Source of the DNA: Burkholderiales bacterium
GTDB lineage: Bacteria; Pseudomonadota; Gammaproteobacteria; Burkholderiales; Burkholderiaceae_C
Direction of reading: 5' to 3'
NCBI GenBank assembly: GCA_016192425.1
Contig: JACPUE010000026.1
Span: 61,280-125,279 of the forward strand
DNA length: 64,000 bases
Shown piece after piece: positions 1-8,163 of the stretch (the stretch's first letter is position 1; every line of letters starts with the position of its first letter). The notes below the pieces were generated by a model. It was not told where the DNA came from and did no database searches. It saw only the letters and a list, made by a program, of their open reading frames with translations. Made by a program: the position numbers and the translations under genes.

Positions 1-966
1 ATACAGCGGGAAACTAATCAGGCCGATTTTTATGGCCAATCGGCTAGATAGGATTGTGTGATTGAGCCATGCTTTGGGGCCGGCGGATATTATTAATATT
101 GTTCCGACTGCTGGAACAACTGCCCATTTCCCCGGGAAGCTTTGCCCTGCGCTGATATTTGATAATCCAAATGCAATCAATCCTGCGCCAGCAATGGCTC
201 GCAAGTTTGCTAGTGTTTTGTTATCTTTTGGTGGACTTCCGCGATAGATTAGATGGTGAGTCCAGTTGTTTAAGTGTTCTGATATTGAATTGATTATGGG
301 ATGTGGGTGGAGTGTGAACCATGCCAAAAGACTCCCACAAAGTAGCTCCCAAAATCTGGTTTGAGGGGAGTAGAATGTTGCGGTTGGATTTTTTCCGATG
401 CCCTTGAGATTGAGCATCATTGAGATGGTTCCAAATGCTAGCGTCAGAGATAGAAGATTGTATTTTCGCCTCCAGCCTATTATCAAGAGCACTGGCCAGA
501 TGATATAAAATTGTTCCTCAATGCCTAAACTCCATAAATGTAGTAATGGCTTGGTTTCTGCTGCGATGTCAAAATATCCGGCTTCATTCCAGAGTGCAAA
601 ATTGGAGACAAACAAGGCGCCAGCAGTAATGTGCTTGCCAAGTTGTGCAAACTCGTCGGCCAGCAAGACCCACCAGCCGATTGTGTATGTTGCTGCAAGC
701 ACCAGGAGCAGTGCAGGGAAGATCCGTTTAATGCGACGAGCGTAAAACTCTCGCAGGCTGAAGGTGTTATTTTCAAGATTACTGAAAATAATTGTGGATA
801 TCAAAAATCCTGAGATCACGAAGAAAATATCAACACCAATAAATCCACCATGAATTAATTCTGGTGCAGCATGGAAGGCGACTACTGACAAGACGGCAAC
901 TGATCGCAGCCCATCAATATCGGCGCGATATTTCGGGTGTGATAGTGTTTGGGTTGGTGTGGTCAT
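1..966 (-). CDS. Membrane acyltransferase, family 3 (OafA/YrhL-like), C-terminus cut by the window edge
   Basis: This reading frame opens at an ATG at 966 and stays open for 322 codons to base 1, so the gene is partial. Near the N-terminus it has the acyltransferase-3 signature RADIDGLRSVAVLSVVAFHA (about residues 14-33), followed by GVDIFFVISGFLIS, RIKRIFPALL and, near residue 150, LLHLWSLGIEEQFYIIWP; the visible end reads SFPLYL. Several hydrophobic helices are evident. Family members O-acylate lipopolysaccharide, capsule or peptidoglycan sugars at the inner membrane, and those of this type often carry an SGNH domain beyond the part seen here. Third codon positions are clearly more AT-rich than in the rest of the window, which fits horizontally acquired surface-polysaccharide DNA. 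The acyl donor and acceptor cannot be read from the sequence. Confidence 0.85.
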   Translation of the reverse strand, partial: MTTPTQTLSHPKYRADIDGLRSVAVLSVVAFHAAPELIHGGFIGVDIFFVISGFLISTIIFSNLENNTFSLREFYARRIKRIFPALLLVLAATYTIGWWVLLADEFAQLGKHITAGALFVSNFALWNEAGYFDIAAETKPLLHLWSLGIEEQFYIIWPVLLIIGWRRKYNLLSLTLAFGTISMMLNLKGIGKNPTATFYSPQTRFWELLCGSLLAWFTLHPHPIINSISEHLNNWTHHLIYRGSPPKDNKTLANLRAIAGAGLIAFGLSNISAGQSFPGKWAVVPAVGTILIISAGPKAWLNHTILSSRLAIKIGLISFPLY

Positions 967-1283
967 GTGTTTTCTTCTTATCCGGGTGTTCGTGCGCTGT
1001 TCATCTGGTGATGTCCGCGATGATGATTCGAGGCATGTAAGAGAATAGTTCTAAGTATGGATAACTATCCGATTCTACCGGGCGCATGCGAAGTTTTGGT
1101 TTGATGCGATTGCGAATGCTGGGGTGACAAGCAATCATCTGAAAACCTGTTGTTACAAATAAGCGAGTGCATGAGTGCTTGACGCTGATTTGGCTAATGA
1201 GTAGTTAATTTCATTAATTTCTATTGATGGATTCCTGCTGTTGGCTTGACACTGTGCTCTCCCCAAACCATCAGGAGACAAGC
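967..1283. other. AT-rich intergenic region between the acyltransferase and ald
   Basis: About 317 bases separate the divergent acyltransferase and ald starts. No open frame with a coding look, tRNA or clear terminator was seen. A TTGACG at 1179-1184 is a possible -35 box for ald, but the matching -10 is poor. The AT-richness ends abruptly at ald, so this may be the junction of an acquired segment. Confidence 0.5.
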
Positions 1284-2396
1284 ATGCGTATCGGAGTACC
1301 CCAGGAGATCAAAAACCATGAATACCGCGTGGGCCTCACGCCTGCCAGCGTGCGTGAGCTCACGTCCCGAGGCCACCAGGTGATGGTGCAAACGGGCGCG
1401 GGTGCCGCCATCGGCCTCGATGACGCACAGTACCTGGCCGCAGGCGCTACGCTGGCGCAGAACGCTGCCGAGGTGTTCGCGCAGGCCGAGATGATCGTCA
1501 AGGTCAAGGAGCCGCAGCCGGTGGAATGCGCCATGCTGCGCCCCGGCCAGATTCTGTACACCTACCTGCACCTTGCCCCTGACCCCGAGCAGACCGCTGC
1601 CCTGGTCCGATCGGGCGCCATCTGCATTGCTTACGAAACCATCACCGGCCCTGGCGGCGGGTTGCCCCTGCTGGCGCCCATGAGCGAGGTGGCGGGGCGC
1701 ATGGCCATCCAGGCGGGTGCGGCGCACCTGGAAAAATCCAAGGGCGGCATGGGCGTGCTGCTGGGCGGCGTGCCCGGCGTGCCTGCGGCGCATGTGGTGG
1801 TGCTGGGTGCGGGCGTGGTAGGCACGCATGCGCTGCAGATGGCGGTGGGCCTGGGGGCCCGCGTGACGGTGCTGGACAAGAACGTCGATCGCCTGCGCCA
1901 TCTGGACCTGGTGTTCGGCAACCGCATCAGCACGCTGTTCTCCACGGCACACAGCGTGGAGGCCGCCGTGCTGGACGCCGACCTGGTGGTGGGCGGCGTG
2001 CTGATCCCCGGCGCGGCAGCGCCCAAGCTGGTCACGCGCGACATGATTGCCCGCATGAAGAAGGGTGCGGTGGTGGTGGATGTGGCCATCGACCAGGGCG
2101 GTTGCTTTGAGACTTCGCACGCCACCACGCATGCCGATCCCACCTTTGTGGTCGATGGCGTGGTGCACTACTGCGTGGCCAACATGCCCGGTGCCGTGGC
2201 ACGCACCAGCACCTTCGCGCTCAACAATGCCACCATCGGCCATGCCATGGCACTGGCGGACAAGGGCTGGAAGCAGGCCCTCCAGGACAACCCGCACCTC
2301 AGGAACGGCCTGAACGTGGCCGATGGCAAGGTCACCTTCGAAGCCGTGGCGCGCGATCTGGGCTATGCCTATGTGAGCGCAGACAGCCTGCTGTAA
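1284..2396 (+). CDS. ald: Alanine dehydrogenase
   Basis: A 370-residue protein, the normal length for alanine dehydrogenase, which interconverts L-alanine with pyruvate plus ammonia using NAD(H) in the cytoplasm. The start [17 protein letters not shown] is the family N-terminus and is preceded by an AGGAGA ribosome-binding site at 1273-1278, so the upstream in-frame ATG at 1224 is not used. Key residues sit at their canonical numbers: substrate-binding Arg15, catalytic Lys75 (in VKEP) and His96 (in YTYLHLAP), and the NAD-binding GAGVVG at 175-180. The gene stands alone, divergent from the acyltransferase and convergent with the nitroreductase, so it probably has its own promoter. Its role would be alanine catabolism or nitrogen balance. 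Confidence 0.95.
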   Translation: MRIGVPQEIKNHEYRVGLTPASVRELTSRGHQVMVQTGAGAAIGLDDAQYLAAGATLAQNAAEVFAQAEMIVKVKEPQPVECAMLRPGQILYTYLHLAPDPEQTAALVRSGAICIAYETITGPGGGLPLLAPMSEVAGRMAIQAGAAHLEKSKGGMGVLLGGVPGVPAAHVVVLGAGVVGTHALQMAVGLGARVTVLDKNVDRLRHLDLVFGNRISTLFSTAHSVEAAVLDADLVVGGVLIPGAAAPKLVTRDMIARMKKGAVVVDVAIDQGGCFETSHATTHADPTFVVDGVVHYCVANMPGAVARTSTFALNNATIGHAMALADKGWKQALQDNPHLRNGLNVADGKVTFEAVARDLGYAYVSADSLL

Positions 2397-2418
2397 CTCC
2401 CTGGGGATGCGGGCGGCG

Positions 2419-3078
2419 TCAGAATCCCCGCATCTCGCCCCAGGCCTCGAACGGATCGCGCTCGCTGCGCCACTGGTTGATGGGTGCGCCCTCGTCGGGC
2501 CAGCCCAGCGCCAGGCCGGCAAACAACCGGCGCTCGGGCGGCAGGCCCAGAAACGCGCGCACGGGCTGGGAGCAGAACGCCCAGTACTCCTGCGCGCAGC
2601 TGCCCAGGCCCTGTTCGGTGGCCAGCAGCATCACGGTCTGCAGGTAGATGCCCAGGTCGGCCCACTGCGGCGGTCCCATGCGCCGATCCATGCTGATGAA
2701 AATGCCTACGGGGGCGCCAAAGAACTGGGCGTTCTTCTGCATCTGCTGCAGGCGTGCCATCTTTTCTTCGCGCGGAATGCCGATGGCGGCGTAGAGCTGC
2801 TCGGCATTGCGCCAGCGCCGGGTGCGGTAGGGCTCCCACAGCTCGGGCGGATAGACGGCGTACTCGGGCTCCTCCTGCATGGGCGCTGCGGCCACCAGGT
2901 GCCGCAACTGCGCCAGCGGTTCGCCCGCCAGGGCGTGCACATGCCAGGGCTGCAGGTTGCCGCCCGAGGGTGCGCGTGCGGCCTGTTCCAGAATGCTGCG
3001 CACCATGGCGGCCGGTGGTTGCTCGGGCTTGAAGGCGCGCACCGAGTGGCGCTGTCGTACGGCGTCGGAAACGTTCAT
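2419..3078 (-). CDS. Nitroreductase family protein
   Basis: A 219-residue FMN-dependent nitroreductase-fold protein. It opens with VRQRHSVRAFKPEQ, the family's phosphate-binding Arg-rich segment, continues with APSGGNLQPWHVHAL near residue 37, and has the C-terminal half pattern LATEQGLGSC and ALGWPDE. Such enzymes reduce nitro groups, quinones or enones with NAD(P)H; the physiological substrate is unknown. It starts inside the stop codon of the upstream gene (ATGA overlap at 3075-3078), so the two are almost certainly cotranscribed and translationally coupled. It is convergent with ald, and the 22 bases between their stops hold no obvious terminator. Confidence 0.88.
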   Translation of the reverse strand: MNVSDAVRQRHSVRAFKPEQPPAAMVRSILEQAARAPSGGNLQPWHVHALAGEPLAQLRHLVAAAPMQEEPEYAVYPPELWEPYRTRRWRNAEQLYAAIGIPREEKMARLQQMQKNAQFFGAPVGIFISMDRRMGPPQWADLGIYLQTVMLLATEQGLGSCAQEYWAFCSQPVRAFLGLPPERRLFAGLALGWPDEGAPINQWRSERDPFEAWGEMRGF

Positions 3079-3905
3079 GGGTTCGCAGGTGCGTGGGGCG
3101 AGGGGGTCAGCAGATCGAAGGCGGCGCGGGCGCGCTGCAGGTCGCGCCCCCAGCGCCGGTCTTGTGGCAGGTGGTGCAGCCATGCCAGGCGTGCCGTCGT
3201 GACGGTGAGCAGGTGGCGTACCTCGGAAGGCTGCTTTGCCAGCCAGTCTGCCCAGCTTTGCCGGGCGGCGGGCAGCGCCCCGGCATCGCGCAGGTACAGC
3301 GCCGTGGAATGCACATAGCACAGCGCGTCGCGCGCCTGGCACAGCGCCAGCGGCAGGCTGGCCAGGGGGTCGTCTTCGAAGTCGATGAAGCCCAGCACAC
3401 CGTCGGGGCAGCGCACCAGGTTGCGGGCAAAGGCCTGGCTCAGGCAGGCGCCGCGCGTGTGCACGGCCTGCAGCGCGGCCAGCCCCTCTTGCCATAGGGC
3501 CAGCACGGCCTGCGGGCCTGCGGCGCTGGCGGCCTGCATTTCGCCATCAAACGACGGTGTGGCCTCGCCGGGGCGGCCCAGGTGGCGCAGCAGCAGGCCT
3601 TCGGGCTGCTGGGCCAGCACCTCGGGCACGCGCAGGCCCAGGGCAGCCAGGCTTTGCAGGCGCCGTGCCTCGGTGGCGATGGCGCCGCTGCCGCCCAGGT
3701 TGGGCACGGGGCGCAGCACCTGCAGCCGGGTCAGCCAGGCCAGCAGCCCCAGCACGCGGTAGCGCGCCATGCCGTGGCGCGGGCCCGCTTTCTTGAGCCA
3801 GACCTGCTCCGGCCCCAGGCGGTAGCTTGCCACGTTGGGGGCCTGCAGCGCACACTGGGTGCGCAGGAAGGCGGCGTAGTCGGGCGGGGAAGTGGGGGCG
3901 GTCAT
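3075..3905 (-). CDS. Phosphotransferase-fold (APH/Bud32-like) protein, possibly catalytically degenerate
   Basis: A 276-residue protein with the look of a small-molecule or protein kinase of the aminoglycoside-phosphotransferase superfamily. There is a VWLKKAGP strand with a plausible ATP-binding lysine near residue 32, an E in ATEARRLQSL, and a C-terminal-lobe segment FARNLVRCPDGVLGFIDFEDDP, where N and IDFED match the metal-binding Asn and Asp. The position normally held by the catalytic Asp of HxDxxxxN reads Gln (LSQAFARN), so the protein may be inactive or use a changed mechanism. The start MTAPTSPPDYAAFL at 3905 was preferred because the longer frame runs antisense into the divergent neighbour. 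It is the first gene of a two-gene operon with the nitroreductase. Confidence 0.6.
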   Translation of the reverse strand: MTAPTSPPDYAAFLRTQCALQAPNVASYRLGPEQVWLKKAGPRHGMARYRVLGLLAWLTRLQVLRPVPNLGGSGAIATEARRLQSLAALGLRVPEVLAQQPEGLLLRHLGRPGEATPSFDGEMQAASAAGPQAVLALWQEGLAALQAVHTRGACLSQAFARNLVRCPDGVLGFIDFEDDPLASLPLALCQARDALCYVHSTALYLRDAGALPAARQSWADWLAKQPSEVRHLLTVTTARLAWLHHLPQDRRWGRDLQRARAAFDLLTPSPHAPANP

Positions 3906-3999
3906 GGGTCGTGGATGGGCAGCTACACTTGCCGCCGTGCGCATGCCGCACCCCGCGGCTTTGCATCCGGCAGCGCCCCGGGCATCATAAAGTGCACCG

Positions 4000-4815
4000 A
4001 TGAACGCTGAATCCTCCGCCCACAGCCCGGCCCTGGGCCCCGACGAGCTGGACGAGCTCGATACCCTGCTCGACGACCTGCGCACGCGCGCCGAAGAGAT
4101 TCCCCAATGGGAGTTCTGCGACGGCTTTCTGGCCGCGCTGGCCTGCATGCGCCGCCCCGTGCCACCGGCCGAGTTCCTGCCCATGCTGCTGGGCGACGGC
4201 CTGCCGCTGGAGGTGGCCGAGGGCGAGCCTCTGCCCGTGCTGGAGGTGTTTGCTGACGCTGCGCAGCAATCGCGTTTTCTGGAGCTGTGGACGCGCCGCT
4301 GGGACGAGGTGCAGCGCCAGCTCGATGCGCAGGTGCAAAGCCTGGACGAAGACGAAGCCTACGCCCCGGAAGCCATGGACATGCGTGGCGCCATCGCCAG
4401 CCTGCCCGAGGCCGAACGCGCCGAAATGCAGGGCCAGGAGATCCCCTCGTTCGGCCAGATCTGGGCGCTGGGCTTCATGTTTGCCGTGGAAAACTGGCCT
4501 GAGGAATGGGCTGCGCCGCGCGACAAGGAAGCCGCCCAGTGGCTGGACGATGCGATGGAGCACATCGTCGCGCTGACCGAGGACGACACCGGCAAGCCCG
4601 AAGTCTGCATGTACAGCGACGACGGCCCGCCCAGCACCAGCATGGCGCGTGTGGAGGCGTTCGGCGAAGCCATCTGGGCGGTGTACGACCTGCGCCAGCT
4701 CTGGCGCAGCATGGGTCCGCGCCAGGAGCCCGTGGTCAAACCCGCAGAGCCCGGCCGCAACGACCCCTGCTGGTGCGGCAGCGGCAAGAAGTTCAAGAAG
4801 TGCCACGGGGCCTGA
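4000..4815 (+). CDS. YecA/UPF0149 family protein with C-terminal SEC-C zinc motif
   Basis: A 271-residue acidic protein. The N-terminal two thirds match the YecA/YgfB (UPF0149) family: EIPQWEFCDGFLAALACMRRP near residues 35-55 and IWALGFMFAVENWPEEW near 150. The last 20 residues, PGRNDPCWCGSGKKFKKCHG, form a complete SEC-C metal-binding motif like the one at the SecA C-terminus. Proteins of this build are thought to associate with ribosomes or the Sec machinery; the exact role is unsettled. It is transcribed alone, divergent from the phosphotransferase gene, and converges on the CZB gene. Confidence 0.85.
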   Translation: MNAESSAHSPALGPDELDELDTLLDDLRTRAEEIPQWEFCDGFLAALACMRRPVPPAEFLPMLLGDGLPLEVAEGEPLPVLEVFADAAQQSRFLELWTRRWDEVQRQLDAQVQSLDEDEAYAPEAMDMRGAIASLPEAERAEMQGQEIPSFGQIWALGFMFAVENWPEEWAAPRDKEAAQWLDDAMEHIVALTEDDTGKPEVCMYSDDGPPSTSMARVEAFGEAIWAVYDLRQLWRSMGPRQEPVVKPAEPGRNDPCWCGSGKKFKKCHGA

Positions 4816-4833
4816 AGAAGCAGCCCATCCCGA

Positions 4834-4854
4834 TGGCGCACCAGCCGGGCGCCA
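4834..4854 (+). terminator. Possible weak terminator after the YecA gene
   Basis: TGGCGC and GCGCCA (6 bp) flank a 9-base loop 18 bases after the stop codon and are followed by an A/T-rich run, AATTATTTAT. The stem is short and the tail is not a clean T tract. Confidence 0.35.
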
Positions 4855-4856
4855 AA

Positions 4857-5345
4857 TTATTTATGAACGGGTTCCAAGTGCTGCCGCTGCATTCTGAGAA
4901 GCAGCACGACCTGATTGGAAGCGTGGCGAAAGCTGGTTTCCCATCGCTTCTCGGCAGCCTGCGATTGTCCTGCTTGTGAGTGCGCCAACACCAGGGCGGC
5001 TTCCCGGTGAAAGTTCCGGTGCCTGTCGACCAGGATATGGAAGGTGGGGGAGTGGCCAAGCTGTTTCTTGCCCTCGGACTGTAGCCATTTGCCGATGGCG
5101 CTGTCTTCAGACCTTGCAACCTGGCGTGGTGTCAGGTGTTCTCGGGATGTGCCTTGGAGGACGGCTCGAAAGCGCTTGATCCAGTTTTCATGGGCCACGA
5201 TGGCTGCATCAATGTCCAGGTCCGCAATCAGTGCCTTGGTCGTACTCACATCCAGCGCAAGGTCATCGGCAAGTGCATGGGAGGCGGGCGAACTTTCGGT
5301 GTTGCGCCGGAAATTCATCAAGCGGGAAAAAAAATCCATTTTCAC
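4857..5345 (-). CDS. Stand-alone CZB (chemoreceptor zinc-binding) domain protein
   Basis: A 162-residue soluble protein whose C-terminal about 110 residues resemble the CZB domain found on bacterial chemoreceptors and diguanylate cyclases. It has AHENWIKRF (first His), IGKWLQSEG (the GKW signature) and HSPTFHILVDRHRNFHREA (two further His). The usual Cys three residues before GKW is Ser here. CZB domains sense zinc or hypochlorous acid and act in trans or in cis on signalling proteins. No partner domain is fused, so it probably works as a small adaptor or is a remnant of a larger receptor. An 11-bp inverted repeat lies 44 bases upstream of its start. Confidence 0.7.
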   Translation of the reverse strand: MKMDFFSRLMNFRRNTESSPASHALADDLALDVSTTKALIADLDIDAAIVAHENWIKRFRAVLQGTSREHLTPRQVARSEDSAIGKWLQSEGKKQLGHSPTFHILVDRHRNFHREAALVLAHSQAGQSQAAEKRWETSFRHASNQVVLLLRMQRQHLEPVHK

Positions 5346-5388
5346 AGGGAACGGGAACTGGACGGAACGCCTTCAATGGGCGCGGCGT

Positions 5389-5416
5389 GAATGCTGCATA
5401 TTGCAATGCAGCATTC
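5389..5416. promoter_or_regulatory. Perfect 11-bp inverted repeat between the acyl ligase and CZB genes
   Basis: GAATGCTGCAT and its exact complement ATGCAGCATTC are separated by 6 bases. It lies 45 bases past the stop of the acyl ligase and 44 bases before the start of the CZB gene, all on the minus strand. It could be an operator for the CZB gene or a 3'-end hairpin of the ligase mRNA. There is no T tract, so it is not a standard intrinsic terminator. Confidence 0.5.
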
Positions 5417-5460
5417 TGGCCGTGCAATGGCGCTTTGTTTCAAAAATCCTGGAAAGTTGG

Positions 5461-7113
5461 TTAACTTGTGTAAGCGGGTGCTGTGGCCTCATCTTCAGCG
5501 GCCGCGGTGGGAAGCACTTCTTCGCGGACTTGCCTGCGCAGCATCTTGGCCAGGGGGGATCGGGGCAGCGTGTGCAACACGCGTATGGTGTGGGGCAGGG
5601 CTGCTGCGGGCAGAAGTGGTTCGAGGAAGGTGCGGATGTCCTGGGCCCAGTTCCTGAGGGGATCGCTTTGTGTCGCTGCAGCGCGCAGCGTCACCACCAG
5701 CCACATCGGCTGACCAGGGCCGACCTGCACTGCGGCTGCTTCGCGCACTGCAGGGTGCCGGTGTGCAGCATCTTCAATCTTTCGGGGATAGATGGGGTGC
5801 AGGCTTCCATTGTGCGGGGTGTGGAGCAGGTCGGCTTCTCTCCCCAGTATGAAAAGGTAGCCTTGCGGATCCAGGTATCCCAGATCGCCCATGGCCAGCC
5901 AGGCGCCGCCGTCTGCTGGGCGCAGTCCCTCGGCGCTCCAGTAACCGGCAAAACGTGTGGGGCTGCGCACCATCACAGACCCGATGCCACCGGCCGGCAT
6001 GGGGGCGCCAGTGCCGTCGGTGATGCGCACCTCCACGCCTGGGACCACCTTGCCGCAGGAGGCCAGTCTTTCCGGCTGTCCTGATGCGAGCACCCTGGCG
6101 TGTTCCGGGGCCGAGAAAAGCGTCACGGGCGGCAGCACCTCTGCACTGCCGTAGCCTTGTTGCAGGATGGGGCCAAACTCCTGCAATGCCTCTTCCAGCT
6201 TGGGCGAAGGCATGGATTCGGTGCCATAAATGATCTGGCGCAGGCAGAGAATGCGGGCGCGCTGTGCGGCGGGCAGTTCCAGCAAGTCGATCAGTTGGCT
6301 GGGGGTGACGAACAGGCGGGTGACCTGGTGAAGTTCTATCCATTGCACCAGGCTCTGGGTCTGCAGATCGGGGGGGAGCACCAGCGCAGAACCTGTCAGC
6401 AGTGCAGGAAACAACATGCCGCCGCCTGCGCCCGCCAGCGGTATGCCAGGCATGCAGGGGCCGATGGCCTGGGGGCCTGAAAGGTCGGCATTGCCCACCA
6501 GCATTTGCAGGCTGCGTACCTGCGCGTGGTGGGTGGTGGCCATCAGCTTGGGCGCGCCTGTGGTGCCCGAGGTCATTCCGAGCAGCGCAACGGCCTGGGG
6601 GTCGATTTCCACCTCGAGCAGCCCTGGGGGGAAGGACCGGAGCCAGTCTTCGTAGAGGGCGCCGCACAGGATGCGCCGAACACCATCTTGCAAAGGGGCT
6701 GTCGCCAGCGGCAGATCGGGGCTGGCGATCACCATGTGGGGGCGGATCTGCTGCAGCACTGCGTGAACTGCCGGTGCCGCTGCGAAATCCGGCAGAGACA
6801 CGGCAATGGCCCCGCATTCGTAGGCGGCCAGACGGATTTCAACCAGGCGTGCATCGTTGTGAACCTGGTAGAAGAGCACCGTGCCTGGCCCGACACCTGC
6901 GTCGTGCAGTGCATTGGCCAGTCGCAAGCTGCGCTCATGCAGCGCCCGGAAGGTGTAAGAACCTTCTGCGCAGACCAGTGCAACCCGGTCTGTGTGTGTC
7001 TTGCAGGCCCACCGGACTGCATCGCGGGGCACCTGAAACCGCCCCATCAGCCAGCATGCAAACTGGTGGCGCAACTGAGTCATCAGCCCCATGGGGAGGG
7101 AGTCCTTGTACAT
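5461..7113 (-). CDS. AMP-forming acyl-CoA synthetase/ligase family protein
   Basis: A 550-residue adenylate-forming enzyme (ANL superfamily). The signature A3 loop GMTSGTTGAPKLMATTHH lies near residues 185-202, YGSAEVLPPVT near 330, the MGDLGYLDPQGYLFILGR hinge region near 420, and the catalytic lysine of SPLAKMLRR near the C-terminus. It would activate a carboxylic acid as acyl-AMP and pass it to CoA or another thiol; the substrate is not apparent. No signal peptide or carrier domain is seen. It is divergent from an AraC regulator 112 bases away and may be controlled by it. The start at 7113 lacks a good ribosome-binding site, and in-frame ATGs at 7092 and 7083 are alternatives. Confidence 0.85.
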   Translation of the reverse strand: MYKDSLPMGLMTQLRHQFACWLMGRFQVPRDAVRWACKTHTDRVALVCAEGSYTFRALHERSLRLANALHDAGVGPGTVLFYQVHNDARLVEIRLAAYECGAIAVSLPDFAAAPAVHAVLQQIRPHMVIASPDLPLATAPLQDGVRRILCGALYEDWLRSFPPGLLEVEIDPQAVALLGMTSGTTGAPKLMATTHHAQVRSLQMLVGNADLSGPQAIGPCMPGIPLAGAGGGMLFPALLTGSALVLPPDLQTQSLVQWIELHQVTRLFVTPSQLIDLLELPAAQRARILCLRQIIYGTESMPSPKLEEALQEFGPILQQGYGSAEVLPPVTLFSAPEHARVLASGQPERLASCGKVVPGVEVRITDGTGAPMPAGGIGSVMVRSPTRFAGYWSAEGLRPADGGAWLAMGDLGYLDPQGYLFILGREADLLHTPHNGSLHPIYPRKIEDAAHRHPAVREAAAVQVGPGQPMWLVVTLRAAATQSDPLRNWAQDIRTFLEPLLPAAALPHTIRVLHTLPRSPLAKMLRRQVREEVLPTAAAEDEATAPAYTS

Positions 7114-7225
7114 CTGGTTTCAATGAAGTGGGAATCGTGAACGCAGGACGCCGTAAAAGATTGAATACTTCTGCCATCTGGCGGTGCTCCCACGTTGCGA
7201 TGGACGCCGCTTTGGTGGGTTCTAC

Positions 7226-8131
7226 ATGCAGTTCATTCATACCGCTTTTGCGTTGGGTCTTTCTCCAGGTGTTGAGGTCAACTCCCTGGCGTCGTGGTGT
7301 GCGTTGGCTACGCAGGCGTTGATGCCCACGTCTGGGCAGGTGGCGCTGGCCCGGCAGGCACCGCCGCATTCGGCTGCCGATGCTGTGCGGCGCGGAGCGA
7401 AGATTGCGCAGGTGCAAGGATCCGCCGCAGTGCACCTGCTGCGAAGCAGCCAGGATCCCGTTGATTTCGTGGCACGCTGGAATCTCTTGAACGAGGCTGT
7501 TCCCAGCAAGCATGTCACACGCTTGCAATGGGATGGCGCCAGCGCGTTGCGTTTGCACCATGGCCACCGCAGTGATGCGCCTGCGGCCCAGTCCCAGCTC
7601 TATGCGACGGCAGCCTTGTGTGCCGGGCTGGGCTCGCTGGGCCTCAGGCTGGTGTGCAAGGGTTTGGTATTCGATGGCGCTCAGGTGCTGGGGCAGCCAG
7701 ACAGCGATCTGCGTCCCGGAACCTGGGTGATTGAGTTGCTCGGTGAAACAAAGAGGGCAGCGGTACCAAACCTCGTCAGCCAGCCCGTGGTGCCCCCCGT
7801 GCTGGCAACGCTTTGGCAGGCGTTGGAACTGGAGCCAGGCCGCCCCTGGACGCTGGAGCAGGCCGCGCAAACCGCAGGGCTGTCTCCGCGGGCCTTGCAG
7901 CGTGTGATGGCCGCCCAGGGCGTGACCTGGCCCCAGTGGGTGCGCGCCGTGCGCCTGCATGCGGCAAGCCATCGCATTCTGGATGGCTCCATGGCCTTGA
8001 CCCAGGTGGCGCACGAACTGGGGTTTTCCGATTCAGCGCATTTTTCGCGCGGCTTTCGTACTGCAGCCGGTATGGCCCCCAGTGTTTACCGCGCCGTGGC
8101 CCATGGGCGAAGCCGCTGGCGCGCTGTATAG
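7226..8131 (+). CDS. AraC family transcriptional regulator
   Basis: A 301-residue protein with the AraC/XylS double helix-turn-helix at the C-terminus (about 220-300): WTLEQAAQTAGLSPRALQRVM and then VAHELGFSDSAHFSRGFR. The roughly 200-residue N-terminal part is of the long-chain sensing type (AraC_binding_2/OruR-like) rather than a cupin arm. ATG 7226, preceded by GGTGGG, gives a natural N-terminus (MQFIHTAFALGL); the frame is open upstream to 7184. It is divergent from the acyl ligase and next to the transporter operon, which makes those genes its likely targets. The effector is unknown. Confidence 0.88.
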   Translation: MQFIHTAFALGLSPGVEVNSLASWCALATQALMPTSGQVALARQAPPHSAADAVRRGAKIAQVQGSAAVHLLRSSQDPVDFVARWNLLNEAVPSKHVTRLQWDGASALRLHHGHRSDAPAAQSQLYATAALCAGLGSLGLRLVCKGLVFDGAQVLGQPDSDLRPGTWVIELLGETKRAAVPNLVSQPVVPPVLATLWQALELEPGRPWTLEQAAQTAGLSPRALQRVMAAQGVTWPQWVRAVRLHAASHRILDGSMALTQVAHELGFSDSAHFSRGFRTAAGMAPSVYRAVAHGRSRWRAV

Positions 8132-8163
8132 CCGGCCATGGATTCCTGCGAAGGCTGCGGCGG

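Noticed and set aside
1224..1283. Upstream ATG for ald giving 20 extra residues
   Set aside because: The extension is not part of the family, and the ATG at 1284 has a proper ribosome-binding site and puts catalytic residues at their standard numbers.
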